A DNA stretch of 64,000 nt from Dryas octopetala (GCA_963921425.1 OY992833.1:4528501-4592500), one strand, 5' to 3'. Shown: positions 22,341 to 36,143, counted from the first letter of the stretch. A program made the numbers and translations. The notes: generated by a model not told the origin, from the letters alone.

Positions 22341-23093
22341 TTTAAGAATTAAATTGCATACAATTATGTTGAATTGTATTGAACATAATGTATTGCTCAA
22401 AACCACTCATCCCTCTAAATCACTTATTTTTCTCCATTATTTCTGCATGAGGCCTCTAGAGATCTTGTTATGGAGCATTCTTATTTTAGTGACCTACAAT
22501 TTTGATACGTGCATGACTAGCTCATATAGTTATCTATAACAACTCATTGTAATGAAGGATATGAAATTGCGTTAAAGAAGATCATTTATAAGAAAGAATC
22601 AACTAGTTGTATATGGGCTAGAGCAATGCTAAAATGCAATTTCAAGCACACTTTGAAAAATCTGTATCCATCCTACAAGCGTAAAACTTTGCAAGCGTTG
22701 CGTTTACAATCAAGGACCTATAATTTGGACTGATGACTGCCTCAAAAAAAATACTCAAGTGCACTTTTTAATTGTATAAGAGACAACACTAACTTGATTT
22801 ATGTACAAAATAGCGAATTCATTGATACTAAGCCCTTGTGGTTTGATTAGAAAGTTCGTAAGTTGCTAACTCATTTATGAATTGAAGCTTTTGTTACTTC
22901 ATGCTTGTACGCTCATAGGAAACTACAGTTTAGGGTATTCAACAATGCCTATTTAGTACTTTATGGTGTGGCTCATACATTGGAAACCTTTCTAGGATTT
23001 TCTTAGAGGAAGTGCCTTGATGTAGCAATGAGCGAACTTCAAGAAGACAGTCATAGAAGGAAAGGTGGGCATGCTTTATGGCTTTATTAATAA
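22341..23093 (+). pseudogene. Decayed DUF26 cysteine-rich secretory protein gene, copy A
   Basis: This segment is collinear with copy B at 23820-24629. Shared blocks include TGTATTGAACATAATGT at the 5' part, ACTTTGCAAGCGTTG with the following TGATGACTGCCTC, and TGTAGCAATGAGCGAACTTC near the end. Translation fragments show the C-K-R-C part of the DUF26 (Gnk2-homologous) motif. Frameshifts, stops and missing pieces are more frequent than in copy B. DUF26 proteins are plant apoplastic, disulphide-bonded proteins, some with mannose-binding or antifungal activity. This copy cannot encode one. Confidence 0.7.
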
Positions 23094-23819
23094 ATGATTA
23101 GACTCACATATATAGACCACATATATGTTATATGCATAGTCTCTTGCTGCAAAATACTTCAATAAGAGTCTTCACTATATCATTAAGCCACAGACTGAAA
23201 GATACTCTGAATTAGTCTTAAAATTGTTGTTGTTGTTGAGGTAAATTTTGTATATAGACCATAAGCATCCATTACATATGCAAATATCCTATTAATTTTA
23301 AATATACAAAATGTTTAAAGAGAACATGTACTTGATGTGAGATACTTCAATATAAAAAACACATCATATATGCTTTAAATTTGTTTGAAATGTATGACTA
23401 CAAACATAAACTTGTAAAGAACTCAAAATATTAGAAAACTTTTTTGGCCTTTGCAAACACGTACAGGTACTTTTTAGTTGCAAATCAATAAGAAAGGTAA
23501 ATAAAATAAATGAGAAAAAATGATCGGCAGATCAATTTCTTAATCTTTCTAAGTATAATGGAAATTTTATATCAAATATTTGTCTTTTGGTGATGTGACT
23601 TATGTTTATGTTAGTACTAAAACATTAAGAAACATTGAGATTTTTCATAAAGAAAGAAAATGTTATTATCGACAACATAGACTTTGATTATAATATATAT
23701 CATCGGTTTAATGTGTTGCTTCATAGGAAAGTGATCAAAGATTTGAATTAAAATTTGATTTCTTTTACATATATATATAATAAGATATATGGATCTATTA
23801 AGAATTACATTTTGAGGAA

Positions 23820-24629
23820 AATCAAGTGCAATTGTATTGAACATAATGTTGTGCTCAAAATCATCAATCCCAACTTTGAGTCTCTTATATTTCTCTCTTT
23901 TGCCGCATGCAACGTTTGGAAATATTGTTATAGAGCACACTTGTGTTAGTGAGCTAGAATTTCCAGCAACAAATAGAGGTTTTGAGAACAACTTGGATAT
24001 GTTATTCAAGAGTTTATCTATGAGAGTTACTTTTAATGAAGGATATGAAGTTGGTGCATGTGAAGGGCAGATCTCCACGACATAATCATGAAGTTGTATA
24101 TGCGCTAGCGCAATGTTGGAGTACAATTTTCTCCCTAGAACTTTGCAAACGTTGTATCCTTTATGCAAGTAAAGAGCTTCGTAGTCGCTGCCCTCACAAT
24201 GAAGGAGGTATTATTTGGTATGATGACTGTCTCCTAAAATACTCAAGTTCATATTTCTTTGGTAAAAAAGACACCATTAATGGAATTTATGTGAAGAGTA
24301 ATAAACTTGTTGATACTAATCTCAAATTGTTTGATGATAAAGTTCATCAGTTGTTAACCCTATTATGTCTTGAAGCTCCTATTAGTCCACACTTGTTTGC
24401 TCATGGGAAGCTACAACTTGGGGTATCGAAGACCGATCCAGTACTTTATGGCGCAGCTCAATGCACTAGGGATCTTTCTATTGTATTTTGTAAGAACTGC
24501 CTTTATGTAGCAATGAGTGAACTTCCAAAAGATAGTCATGGAAGGGAAGGTGGACGTGCTTATTATGGGAGTTGTTATCTCAGATTCGAACTTTATCCCT
24601 TTATTAAGAATATATTTGGACTCCCTTAG
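23820..24629 (+). pseudogene. DUF26 cysteine-rich repeat secretory protein gene, copy B (frameshifted)
   Basis: The 5' part is open in one frame at 23837-24085, with a hydrophobic leader-like stretch and the start of a first DUF26 domain. The rest is open at 24036-24629 in another frame, so one shift near 24085 is needed. The first domain shows C-X9-C-X2-C (QCWSTIFSLELCKRC; the usual spacing is C-X8-C-X2-C). The second shows the canonical C-X8-C-X2-C (QCTRDLSIVFCKNC) followed by GGRAYYGSCYLRFELYPF. Two domains followed by a stop fit the secreted CRRSP class rather than a receptor kinase. It could be a pseudogene or a gene with an unrecognised intron. Confidence 0.75.
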
Positions 24630-25508
24630 ACCATATATATGTAATATGCTTTTAGGCCACAAGAGCCTCCACTATTTTACACTACTAATTTTATACTGTT
24701 AGAATACTTATTTGGCTTTTTATCACAAATGATCCCTCTACTTTGGGCCAAACATCAAATTGGTCCCTCAACTTCATTTTCGCTCAATGTCGTCCTCCAA
24801 CTTTAACACCGCACATAAATCAAGTCCATATGTTCAAAGTTGTCTAACATGCCATTAAAATTGGTCACATACAGTGCACATGACCCTTTTTTAGGGGCAA
24901 AAATGTCTTTACACACCCCAGAGAAACCCAAACATGTGACACTTGGGGATTTCCCTCCATTTTTGACCTCCCTCTCCATTTTGACTTCCATTCCCGCCAA
25001 CCTCAAGCAACTTCCCTTCACATCCTTTACCCCAAACTTCAATCATTCGTAAAACTCAAACCGTAACTCGGATTAATGAACTGTTCGCGCCTATGCGTTC
25101 GTGAACTCGAGACCTTTCAAACAACCCCAAAATCGACATCGAAAACCAATTAAATATTTTAGTCAACTTTCGGGTCGACCTTTTATAAATTACAAAATAT
25201 AAATTGTTGTAAAAATGAATAATCTAGTTTTTGTCAAATTCATTTTTGGTGAAAATATAAAATAGGTTATAAAAAATAATTTGAACTTCCCACCGTCTCA
25301 ACCGTTTTATATGCTTCTAAATAAATTTTTGAAATTCAAATAAATCTCTTATAAAAATAATTAAAGTCCAGAAATTCTCAAAATAATTTGAACAATTTTT
25401 TCATCTTGAGCTGCAATTTTATAGCACAAAAAAAAGACACACACACGGAGTAAAAATGCCAATTGACGCACACGGAACACATGCCAAGAGGCTAGTAAGA
25501 AATAAAAA
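24630..25508. other. Non-coding; repeat fragments
   Basis: At 24725-24820 a block resembling one end of a Mutator-like MITE is present (ATGATCCCTCTACTTTGGGC, TTGGTCCCTCAACTT), without a clear partner. At about 25050-25130 the segment GTAAAACTCAAACCGTAACT and its context are shared with 19145-19210, so both are pieces of one dispersed repeat, possibly an LTR. No gene is seen. Confidence 0.5.
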
Positions 25509-25590
25509 GGAAAAACTTTAGCAAAAGGACTCTTACTATATCCCTTGTCGCAGTCAAGGATAGTAAGAGTCCTTTTGCTAAAGTTTTTCC
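25509..25590. repeat. Perfect hairpin, 31-bp arms
   Basis: The left arm 25509-25539 and right arm 25560-25590 are exact reverse complements (starting GGAAAAACTTTAGCAAAAGG). The loop is 20 nt and can itself pair CCTTG with CAAGG. The structure is either a tiny foldback element or a hairpin RNA locus. No terminator, tRNA or known family fits. Confidence 0.9.
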
Positions 25591-25951
25591 AAATGTAAAA
25601 TTATGGCGAACCAAAATAAGTAAAGAGAGCTACTATTTGCACATTTTTTTTTTTGCACACCCCTATTTAAAAATAAAAATAAACCCAAACAGAAAAGACC
25701 ATACAGCCTTTCCCCTTTTTCCCTCTCTTTCTTCTCTCGCTCTTTCTTCTCTCGTTCACACCCCCTTCCCCTGTGTTTTTTTTCTTCCTCTTCTTCTTCT
25801 TCCCCCTAACTGAGCCACCATTGACCACCTTCTTCCTTCTCCCACTCCGCATGCACCACCACCACAACACCACCAAAACAACCACCACCACCACCACCTT
25901 CTTCTTCCCCCTACCTAAGCCAAAACAGCCACCACCACTACCACCTTCTTC

Positions 25952-25959
<8 letters not shown>

Positions 25960-25994
<35 letters not shown>
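25960..25994. repeat. (CT)n microsatellite
   Basis: Uninterrupted CT run of about 35 bp inside the palindromic element, mirrored by the GA run at 26162-26265. Confidence 0.95.
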
Positions 25995-25996
<2 letters not shown>

Positions 25997-26158
25997 CCAA
26001 GAAGATAGAAAAAAAATGGGTTGCAGGTGGTTCGACAGAACTGTGCCGAACCCGTCGATTTCGTTCGGCAGGTAACCGCCGAACAAACCTACCAAACGAA
26101 ACTGACGGGTTCGGCACTAGTCTGCCGAACCAGCTGCAACCCATTTTTTTGCTGTCTG

Positions 26159-26270
<112 letters not shown>

Positions 26271-26813
26271 GAGAAGTGGTGGTGTTGGTGGCTGTTTTGG
26301 CTCGGGTAGGGGGAAGAAGAAAGTGGTGGTGGTGGTGGTTGTGCGCCATTCAGAGAGAGAGAGAGAGGGAGGTGCGGGGTGGTGCTGCCTGGCACTAGGT
26401 GGTGGTGCATGGTGCAGGGGTGGTGGTGCGTGTGTGTTGACAGAGAAAGGGAGAGCTTGTAAGAGATGATGGGGTTGTGTGCGCGCTGGTGTGTATTGGC
26501 AGAGAAGAATGAGGTGTGTAATGAAATGAGAGTATTTTTGTAATGGGTTGGGTGTGTGTTGAGAGGTTTTGAATTTGGAGTAAGTGTGTAGGGTGTGTAG
26601 GAGAACAAAAGAGAAAAATGGTGTGCAAAAATAAATAAAAAAGGTGCGTAAATAACAGCACTCCAAGTAAAAACATGGCGTTTTTTCTACACTAACACGT
26701 GGCTGGCAATTGGAATTGGAATAAAGGCATAAAATTCAAACTCTCTAGCGCCAAAATTCAAATCCTCTTCGTTGGCAACGGCGTCTCAGAAGTCACAACC
26801 TGAGTCCCTGACA

Positions 26814-29800
26814 ATGTATTTCGCCGACTCACAGTCGCAGCACCTCCACCACTACTCACCCTCCTCTTCCGAAGACCAAAACGACATAGACGACGATGAA
26901 GAAGACTACACTTCAAACGCAATGTCGTCGGCGACGACAACGTGCTCGCAAGGCCACAGGTCCACGCTCATCCTCCAAACCAAGCAAGGCGGCTCGATCT
27001 GCCTCCTCTGCTTCTCCAACCTCATCTCCAACCCTCAATCTCCCACCGTCCACGTGTCCTACGCACTCTCACAGCTCTCTCAGGCCCTCTCCTCCGACCC
27101 TCCCTTCCTCCGATCCCTCCTCGCCTCCCACGCTCACCTCCTCGTCTCCCCTCTCGTCCGCGCCCTCTCCTCCTTCGACGATGAAGCCATCGCGCGACAA
27201 CTCGTCGATCTCGTCGCTGCTCTCTGTAGCGCTTCGTCCAACGATTCCTCGCTCACTGCTGATTTTGTTGCTAGGGTTTCGGATCGAATCTCTTCCGGTG
27301 CCTTGGCCTGGAGTCGCCGTCAGGTTTATACGGTAATGTAATTCTGTCCTATCGATTCTCTGTTTGTTTGTTAATTTCGAATCACTTTTGAGATTTAGAT
27401 ATGAGTTTTTATTTTTTGCATTAACTCCTCAAATTGCCATTTTGTGTTGGTTGAGATCGTTTAATTGCTTTTCCGTTTCCTTTAAAATTAGGACACCCAT
27501 GAAAATGAAATTTGAGTAGACTGCTTCTACAGCCACTACAATGGAGGGTGATAAAATTTTGTTATTTTTAAGGCCTGACTTGAATTTAAAGCTCTCTCTG
27601 GGGGTACCTCAAATTTTTGTATTCCTGAAACTCTCTGCTCCTTATATTTTGGTTATTTTTTCGCCCTTGTATATCTTATTTTCTTGTTACCATTGATAAG
27701 ATTTAGTAGAAGGGAAGAAAGAGAGAAAAGGAAAATTTGGTTAGCAGTTGGAGTCTACAATGAGGTCTCTTTTGAGATAATATATGCATCTATACACCCA
27801 CTGACTTCTAAAAAAAAAGGCTTTTCAGCGATATCTTTTAGAATTACATCTTATTGACTTAAACCATATATATTATCACAATTCTGTCACTCTTTAATTG
27901 CAGCTTCACTGCTTAGGGGTTCTCTTAAACTGTCAGCAGAGTAATCCTTATGCTCACATTAAAAACAAATATGGCCTCATTACCACTCTTGTAGCAGGTC
28001 TTCAATTGCCGAGGTAACAAACAAAGGAAACTGAGAAGAGAAAATGTTACTTTTGTGCATGCACTTACCACATTATAACTCAACTCTATTCTGTTCCTTT
28101 AACACAGTGAAGAGATTCGGGGAGAAATCCTGTTTGTTCTATACAAAGTATCTGTTCTCCACTATGCATCAGAGGACAGTGATGGAACTGATCTTTTGTT
28201 CTCCTTTTGCCCCAAGCTACTGCGCCTGTCTCTGGAGGCCCTCTTGAAGACCCAAAGTGATGATGTCCGCTTGAATTGTGTAGGTTTGTTTTCAACTTCT
28301 TCAATACTTCTTTTTGGGCCCCTTGAAAGTTGGGTTCTGCTGTTGAGTTACCCCTTGTTGGAAGCATAGTTCAGCAAGATATAACTAGCATTTTGGTCAG
28401 ATAGTCAAATCCCAAGAGGTATATGTGGACAACAAGCCTGCAAAGGAACTCGCTAAACTACAGTACAATTGTTTCTTATTGATGTCATACCATGTTTTCA
28501 CTGGGAAGGTGAAGGTCCTTGCAATGCCTCATAAATAGTTGGGTCAGTTGGTTTGTATACGAATGATTCTAGTACACTGCCACTTAATGAGTTCCAACAA
28601 TTTGCTCATATCATGACAAGATACTATGAATCTTGATTATTTGTTTTTCAGTAAAAAGATGTTACAGATCTCAGAAACAGTGCTTGACTGTAGAACTAGC
28701 GTAATATATCTCTTCGGGGAACTCATCTTAACACAACATGGAATGCTCACCATTTTATATGCACTTTATTGTTGCTATCTTCATTAGTATCAGTCCTGTC
28801 TTATCTCAACTAATGATTTCCATATTAATTGTCTAGCGCTCTTGACGGTGTTGGCTCACAGAGGGCATTTTGGGACTGCATATGCACTTGATTTAAACAG
28901 CATGAGTTCATCCGATGGAGATAGCTTTGGGAAAGCAACAGAAGATGGAAAAGATGTGCATCCTATGAATATCTTATTCACTGAGGCCATCAAAGGCCCA
29001 CTGCTTTCAACAGACAGCCAAGTCCAGATCAGCACACTAGATTTACTATTTCATTATATGTCCTGGGAAGGCACTTCAGGCAAAGAAATTGAAGTCCTAG
29101 TTGAAGAAAACATTGCAGATTATGTATTTGAAATACTAAGATTGTCAGGTTAGTAAAGTGTCTTTGCAACATAAAATAATAAGTGCTGCCCTCTGCTTGA
29201 TATTTGTTGAGCCATTAGAGTAGCCATTTGAATTGTCAACAGGAAGCCGCAAACTATGCTTTCAAGGAGTCAAGAACTATCATTGATTAAAAGTAATTAT
29301 TTAATTTCTGAAAACTCTGCAGTTTCCCAGTCTAGAGAGCTCAAGTTTTGTATTTGGTATTTTTATGTGTTCTTGCAAGGCTTATCTATGACTGTATAAT
29401 TTACTCAAGCCCTTAGAAAGTCCAACAACTTCATGGATGCGAGCCTCAGCATCTTAGGTCCTACGTGCATGTTTGTCAAAATATATTGAAAAATAAAGTG
29501 CTTCTACTGCAAACTAGTTTTCAGCTAATAAGCTTTGTTGATGAACAGAATGCAAGGATCCAGTGGTCAAATCCTGCCTTCAGGTACTTGATATTTTATC
29601 AAAAGCTGAGCAAGCTTTCAAACAGAGGCTTGTTGTTGGGTTTGCGACTTTGGTTCCAGTACTACATTATGTAGCTGAAGTTCCTTTTCATCCAGTTCAA
29701 AGTCAGACACTAAAGCTCCTTTTGAACTGCATTTCCAATTGCCCAGGAATGGTATCCTCCTCTCATATAAAGGAACTAGTTCTTGTTTTGACAAAGATGC

Positions 29801-32800
29801 TCAAAAAGCATACTGATGGCGAGATGGGCATGCTTGAGGAGACATTTATAATGACCTGCTCACTCCTTGTAACTATCATAAGAACTCCATCTTCTCATTT
29901 GAATTTGAATCTAGCAACATCAATTAAAGAAGCATTGCAACATGCTGTTTTAGCTTGTCTAAGTATCTCCAGAAAAAATCCCTGTCAACTTTTGCATTCC
30001 TTGTTCCTACTTAAAGAGGCATATATGTACAGTCATGAAGAAAATTCTTCCGACTCCACTAAAATGGAACTACAAAATTTTATTGTAGATGTATGTACAA
30101 AACATTTGTTACCTTGGCTTGTAACCACCTTCAGTGAAATGGAAGAGGAAACTGTCCTTGGAGTACTGGAAACTTTTCATTCGATACTGCTTCAGGATTC
30201 TGATAACCAAGCAATGGAACTTGCAACGACCCTGGTTTCGAGCGCTTGGTTCAGTTTGTCATTTGGATGTCTAGGCTTATTCCCTACAGAAAAGATGAAA
30301 TTGAGGGTATATCTGATGCTCAGTTCACTGGTGGATGTTCTTTTGGGAAATGATTCTGGGAAACCCATTAGAGATGCTATGTTGTATCTGCCATCTGATC
30401 CTGTTGATTTGCTTTTTCTACTTGGGCAAAAGAACTCCCATAATTTGGAATTATCTTCTTGTCAATCTGCCATTTTGCTGATCTTATACACCAGTTCTTT
30501 ATATGATGAAAGGTAATTGAGCTTTTGATTACTTTTTTCTTCTTTTGAACAATTGCAACCTTAATTTTTTCACATCTTCAAATCTTCTTCCCCAGACTTG
30601 CAGATGATAAGATGGTTTTAGCGTCTCTAGAGCAATATATTCTGATCAACAGTAGAGATCTCCAAACTGTGGCCACTGATTCATTTACAGTGATGAGGCT
30701 GGTGTATCTTTATGGTCTCTATAGGGGTCTCGCCAAGGTTAGCTACCAAATCCCCTACAGTCCAGAAGCTGAGAGAATCCTGTTCCAGATAGTAACAGAA
30801 AATGAATGGGATTTGCCTTCTGCAAGAGTTCATCCAATATCATTGAAATGGTTGTTTCAACAAGAGAAAATTAGCAGGCCATTGTCTTATCAGCTTCTGG
30901 AATTTTGTAGAAGGAATATAGAAAATGGCTCTGACATCATCGTCCATAGAAAGAATAGTCATGTTGTAAATGTTAATGCAATTGCAGAGTTAATAGCAGG
31001 AGGAGATAATTTTGGAGCAACACTTTTGGTGTGCTTATTGACACAACTTGTTGAGAAAGAAGGCCAGGAGCATGACATAATTACTGTACTGAATCTCATG
31101 GCAACTATCGTCGACATACTTCCAACTATTTCAGACCAGTTATGCTTGCATGGTATTGGGATCGCAATCCAGACTCTTTATTGTGAACCAGCCTATACAG
31201 AGTCCCCACAGATATTCACAGTCGTCTTAGTTTTAATTTTTAAAATCTTATGCTCAGTGCACCATGAAACTCTTTCTGGTGATGAAAGTTGGCTTGCAGT
31301 GACTATGAAGGTGACTATATTTTTTTGATCCCATTTCTCTTGCTGTGACAGGAATATAATCAGACAATTTACCTTGTTTTTGTAGTTGACAAATATTATC
31401 ACCACAAAAGCTGGAGACAGGTGGAATCATGAATGTCTCTTGGTAACAGGCATTCTTACCTTAATCTTGCATCATTCCACCAATGAAGTGCTCATAGAAG
31501 CTTCAAAAGCCATCATCTTCAATACTTCTCTAGTCTCTACAATCAACAACGCAATTCATGCAGCATGTCTTAAGGGGCCAGCATTGTTCGACCACGATCA
31601 GGGAACAAGCACTGGAGAAATTTTAATATTTGTGCTTCTACTAAATTACTTTTCTTTAAGAAGGTCAGTTCTCCTATTAAACTCAACCTTACAATTCCAT
31701 TTTCCCTTTGAAACTAACTTCTTTATTGATTTATTTATTTTCTCTAGTTTGCACACAGTCCTACCAGGGATTGTGGACTGGCAAGATTTCTTTGATCCCC
31801 AAGATAAGATGCAGTCATTTTCCTGTATTGGCATCTACTGCCATGACCTATGCAGACTAATGCATTTTGGATCTCCTTTGGTCAAGCTTGTTGCTTCATA
31901 CTGCCTGTTGGAGTTGCTTACTAGAATATCTGACCAGAGGAATAGAACTGGAGAGGAGTTGATATGCACCATGGAGTACCTAATGTCCGTAATGGCTGTA
32001 TTAGAAGGCCTAGTTTTCTACAGTGACATCAGAGTGGCTATGAACTGTTGCCTCTGCCTATCAATGATCTTGGGGTGGGAATTACCAGAGACAAGTGTGA
32101 ATGCAAAGAATAATTGGAGTAGGATGATTGTGGAAGAGCTGGCAATGTCTTTAGCAGTCCCATGCTTAGCGTCAAAATCTTTCATCAATGTTCACAAGCC
32201 TGCAATTCACGTAGCAGTTGCATTGTTAAAACTGCAGAAGATTCCTGAGTGGATGAGATCTGTATTTGATGATTCTTGCATATCTGGCATAATTCAAAAC
32301 CTTGCAGCCAACAATTTGAGCACAGAGATTGTACTTTTATTTCGAGCTCTATTGAACTCCGAGTTCCTAAAGGCAGAACAAATTGCTAGTGTAAATCAGT
32401 TGCTCCAGGTGACCATTCCTATGCCATGCTTCTTCTTTTTTTTTTTTTTTTTTTTTTTTCTGTCCCTTTAATTTCTATGCTGCAAACATAACAATGAGTC
32501 TGGACTCTGGCTGATAAGTTTTCTTAAAGTTTGAGTCTTCAGTTCAGTCCTGTTTAAAAATTTAGAAGTCGGATATCAACTAGCAATTGCGATAAATAGA
32601 GATATAATGCAGTTGTGTTTGATATATTGCAGGTGTGCAGAAAACAGAAGTACAGTGACAACAATCAAGATAATGGTGCAGGAGAAGAGCAGAAGGCAGT
32701 CACCAACGTGGATGATTTGGGAGAAGTTTGTGAATATCTCATTCACTTGATGTCTTGTGAGTCATCTTTAGATAGAGTCTCTGGAGGATTACATTTTGGG

Positions 32801-32866
32801 GATAAAAGATTGTTAGAAGAAATAGAGCTTTTCTTTAGAACTTTAACAGTAAAGGATAGCAACTAA
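26814..32866 (+). CDS. PRD1: PRD1, meiotic double-strand-break initiation protein
   Basis: Nine exons: 26814-27332, 27904-28013, 28108-28283, 28837-29148, 29549-30512, 30596-31310, 31386-31663, 31748-32408, 32633-32866. All introns are GT-AG and phases are consistent. The product is 1322 residues, close to the roughly 1330 I recall for Arabidopsis PRD1. The N terminus MYFADSQSQ, followed by an acidic serine-rich stretch and a [10 protein letters not shown] segment, and the long helical, leucine-rich remainder match the PRD1 family, the plant counterpart of animal MEI1. In the family, PRD1 acts in meiotic nuclei with SPO11-1, PRD2, PRD3 and DFO to start recombination. I chose the ATG at 26814; the upstream in-frame codon at 26772 is TTG. 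Intron 7 (31664-31747) is 84 nt with no in-frame stop. Intron 8 starts with a T tract. No disabling change is visible. Confidence 0.9.
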
Positions 32867-35800
32867 GAAAAAAAAAATTACTGAATTCTATACTTGATCA
32901 ATTGTGGTGCACAGAGTGAGGCACCTACGAAGGTGCTTTTCCTTTCGTGCAGATCGACTGCATAAAAAGCTTAGAACTGAAAGTACATATAGAATATAGA
33001 TGGTCCATGAATCTTTGCTTATTGTAAAATATGAATATGTATATGGACATAATATAAGAGCACATGTTGGAAAATACAATTCTTAAATTCCTTTTTCTTA
33101 TTTTTTTTTCTTTGGAAAGAATCTATATAAGATGCATTTTCCATGTGCATATATACCAAGCAACTCATGAGAAATCCTTTAGTAAGATAATAGTGTCCGT
33201 GTAAGATATGACTTATAATAATATATTCACATGTATGCTTATTTAAAGGTAAATTTAATAGTTTTTTAATATAAATATTATAGCGTCAAAAAACTGGATG
33301 GTCGTACTATACACGCACTTAGGCAGCTCTATTCAATAATTTCTCATGACATTACATATATATTATAGTATAGTATGCCAGAAGCAACTTATCAATTGTC
33401 AAAATAATACTCAGCTTAGAGGCATTTTCTTACTAAAGTTTGATTTAGGAACTCAAATTGAATTCAAAGCCCAATTAATCATTTTTTTTATTTGACACGA
33501 GGTTTTTTTTTTTTTTTTTTTTTGGCAAATTTGTGTACTTTGTATTAATAAAAATTATATATTTTTTAAACAATGTACACAGCACGAAATAGATTCCTAG
33601 TTCAACAGTCTGGCTTGTGTGCCTTCATTGGTCTAAACTCAACTCCTCTAAGAGTCCAAGTCAGAATATATAGGTGCTTGTTCTCCTGATAGGAATATAG
33701 GATCGATCACGACATAAGGTCATATTCCTACATCTTCCCGATCGACAGCTTCATGCAAAAGTGGTCCATGTGACAAAAACAATTTCAAGCCGACTCACTT
33801 TAATGAGCCGTGCATTCAGACCAGCCTACTCTGTATCTGTTTCTTTTCTTTATTATTATTATTTTTTAATGAAACTGTTAAACAGTTTTAATAGGATTGT
33901 ATTGAAACTTTTTAATAGTTTTAACTTTAAAATCATATAATAACGAAAGTTATAGAAATGTGGTATGTTTATCGGTTACATATACATCAATACATGTGAA
34001 CAATTAATGAAACAACATAAAATACAATTATTTAGAATCTCACTCACTATAATTTTATATGTTACTGCCGAACAGTTTCATGAGCTTCAATCATCTAGTA
34101 GACAAAAAAGTGAGCTGCCGAGCTCTCAGCCGTACACAAATACGAAGCGGAACAGTATAAACACATAATAATGTTTATATTGTGAGTCTTTTTTAACATT
34201 TTTAAAAACTTAAATGGAGCTTTTTAGCATCCAATACTTTGAGCATGTTATTTTATTATGGGACTTCCAAAGTCGACACTTTTATCATTTACTGAAGTCC
34301 AAATCCAAGATAGTGGTGTTAGAAATGTTTAACATAGAGGGCACTTAGACAATTGAAGTTTTTTTTATTTTATAATTTGAGCTTACAACTCAGATTAAAT
34401 AAAAAAATATTTAAATTTCACCCTAACAAAACATATTCAACTGGGAGAGGGAGAAGTGGGTTCCATACTTTTTTGCTTTTTTATTTCTTTTGCAAATTTT
34501 GCGCTAAGGATAGAGTTGAAAAAATTTTGTTTAAGCCAGTCAACTCAGTATATAAGGTGAGTATATTTAGACTCTCTAATAAAATTATGGGTACCGTTAT
34601 TTGGACCTAATTTTTTTATTAGTAGCTCCAACACACTCTTTACAAAATTTAAAAAAATTTTAAAACTTATTAGTACACCTAACATATTTTCCTAAACTAC
34701 TCTTATTAAAACCAAACAACTAAACCCAACATAACACCCATCAATTCTACTTACTATATCCAACAAACACACTAAACCCTAACATCATCACCACCACCTC
34801 CCAAACCCAATACCATCACCAATTCACCACCACCTCCCAACACCACGAAGGGCTATGGCCCCTCAAGACACTAATTTTATTTCACTAAAGATCATCAATT
34901 ACTTGCTTTGTTCTTGTTCGAAACTAGTATCTGTTTAGAAGTTTGTAAAGACAATTGAACATCACTTGCACTAAATTTATTCATGCATATTGCTGCAACA
35001 GAGGGAATGTGCAGAAGGAACAGTCATAAATTCATGGACTTACATATTATATTAGTTGATTCATACGGACCTATGAGATTAATAGATTGTGCATTTGGTG
35101 TTCTTAAGTGCATGCTTGATGCTGGTTGCATAATTAATGTGTTGATACAAAAATCAGTAAGATGATGCAACAACTTAAAAGGAACTATGTGGATGCTGAT
35201 GAGTTGTCTTGCTTAAGATCTTAAACAAAGATGACCTGCAAGAACAAGGATCAAAGGAAGTAGCACCGGTGTGATACCAGCTAACTACGCTCTAATAATT
35301 AAATCAGTGATGAGCAAATAGAGGTAGTTGAGCAAATACAAGGTATGGAATTGGGAGAATAAGGAAGAACAAGATAAGATCTTCTGGGTTATTCTCTCAA
35401 TGGGTTGTGTGTAGTGTTTAAGGTTTGTGAACTCTTCATTGTGTCTATAAGTTTGCATATATAGGCAAACAAGAGGTGAATAAGATATTTACCTGCATGT
35501 TGAGGAGTGATGGAGATGGGGCCATGTCACCAATTCAGAATAGTGGCATGCACAACTACTCAGCCAGCTTACATTGAATGCAAAGAGGACTTTGGGATCA
35601 TAGGTAGCCCTTGCAGTCCTATCTCCAGCTAGTGTGTCAGGAACAGTGGAATGTCAGATGGTAGATACTCGAGTATGGCTGAGGATATTATCTTGACCTT
35701 CTAGAAGAGCGGTGGACAATAGTCCCCGAGCTAAGCCGAGCACAGGTCACCTAAAATTCTCCCCAAGTGTAAGGTTGTCAGACATGTGAGCTCGGATAGA

Positions 35801-36135
35801 CATTTGTAGTGGGCCGAGCCAAGCCAATTGGTCAAAGAAATCTGATGGCGACGAGATTGTCCAAGTCTGTGCTTGACCGCGTTCGGCTCAGACTGAACGA
35901 TAATGTTGGGGTTAGATTGAAGCGTGGCCGAGCTGGAGCAATGAGGTGGCTGGTGCGGACCGTTGATTGGTCAATGTGCCATGTAGGACCTGTAAGGCTA
36001 GGTGTAAGCATGTGGTTGATTTGTTGAATTTATGTGGATTTATCCACAAACATAATGGATTTCGAAATTGCTTTAGAGATCCTTGGCCCTGACTATTACC
36101 AAAAAATATATATACATATATTGAACAACGAGGGA
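32867..36135. other. Intergenic spacer after PRD1, left part
   Basis: It includes the PRD1 3' flank. A T run at about 33500-33522 followed by GGCAAATTTGTGTAC, with ordinary-composition DNA up to about 33840, looks like a minus-oriented poly(A)-tailed retrosequence, but its source is not identified. AT-rich DNA follows. About 35210-36060 is GC-richer (repeated GAGCTCGG / GGCCGAGC words) and resembles a non-coding transposon or LTR remnant whose ends I could not define. A 60-codon frame at 34983-35165 has no convincing match. Confidence 0.4.
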
Positions 36136-36143
36136 TTATAGAC

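Noticed and set aside
26772..26813. Upstream extension of PRD1 by 14 residues
   Set aside because: The in-frame first codon is TTG, not ATG; the family start fits the ATG at 26814.
34983..35165. 60-codon frame with a weak resemblance to transposase C-terminal phrases
   Set aside because: Similarity is limited to a few residues and no flanking coding sequence supports it.
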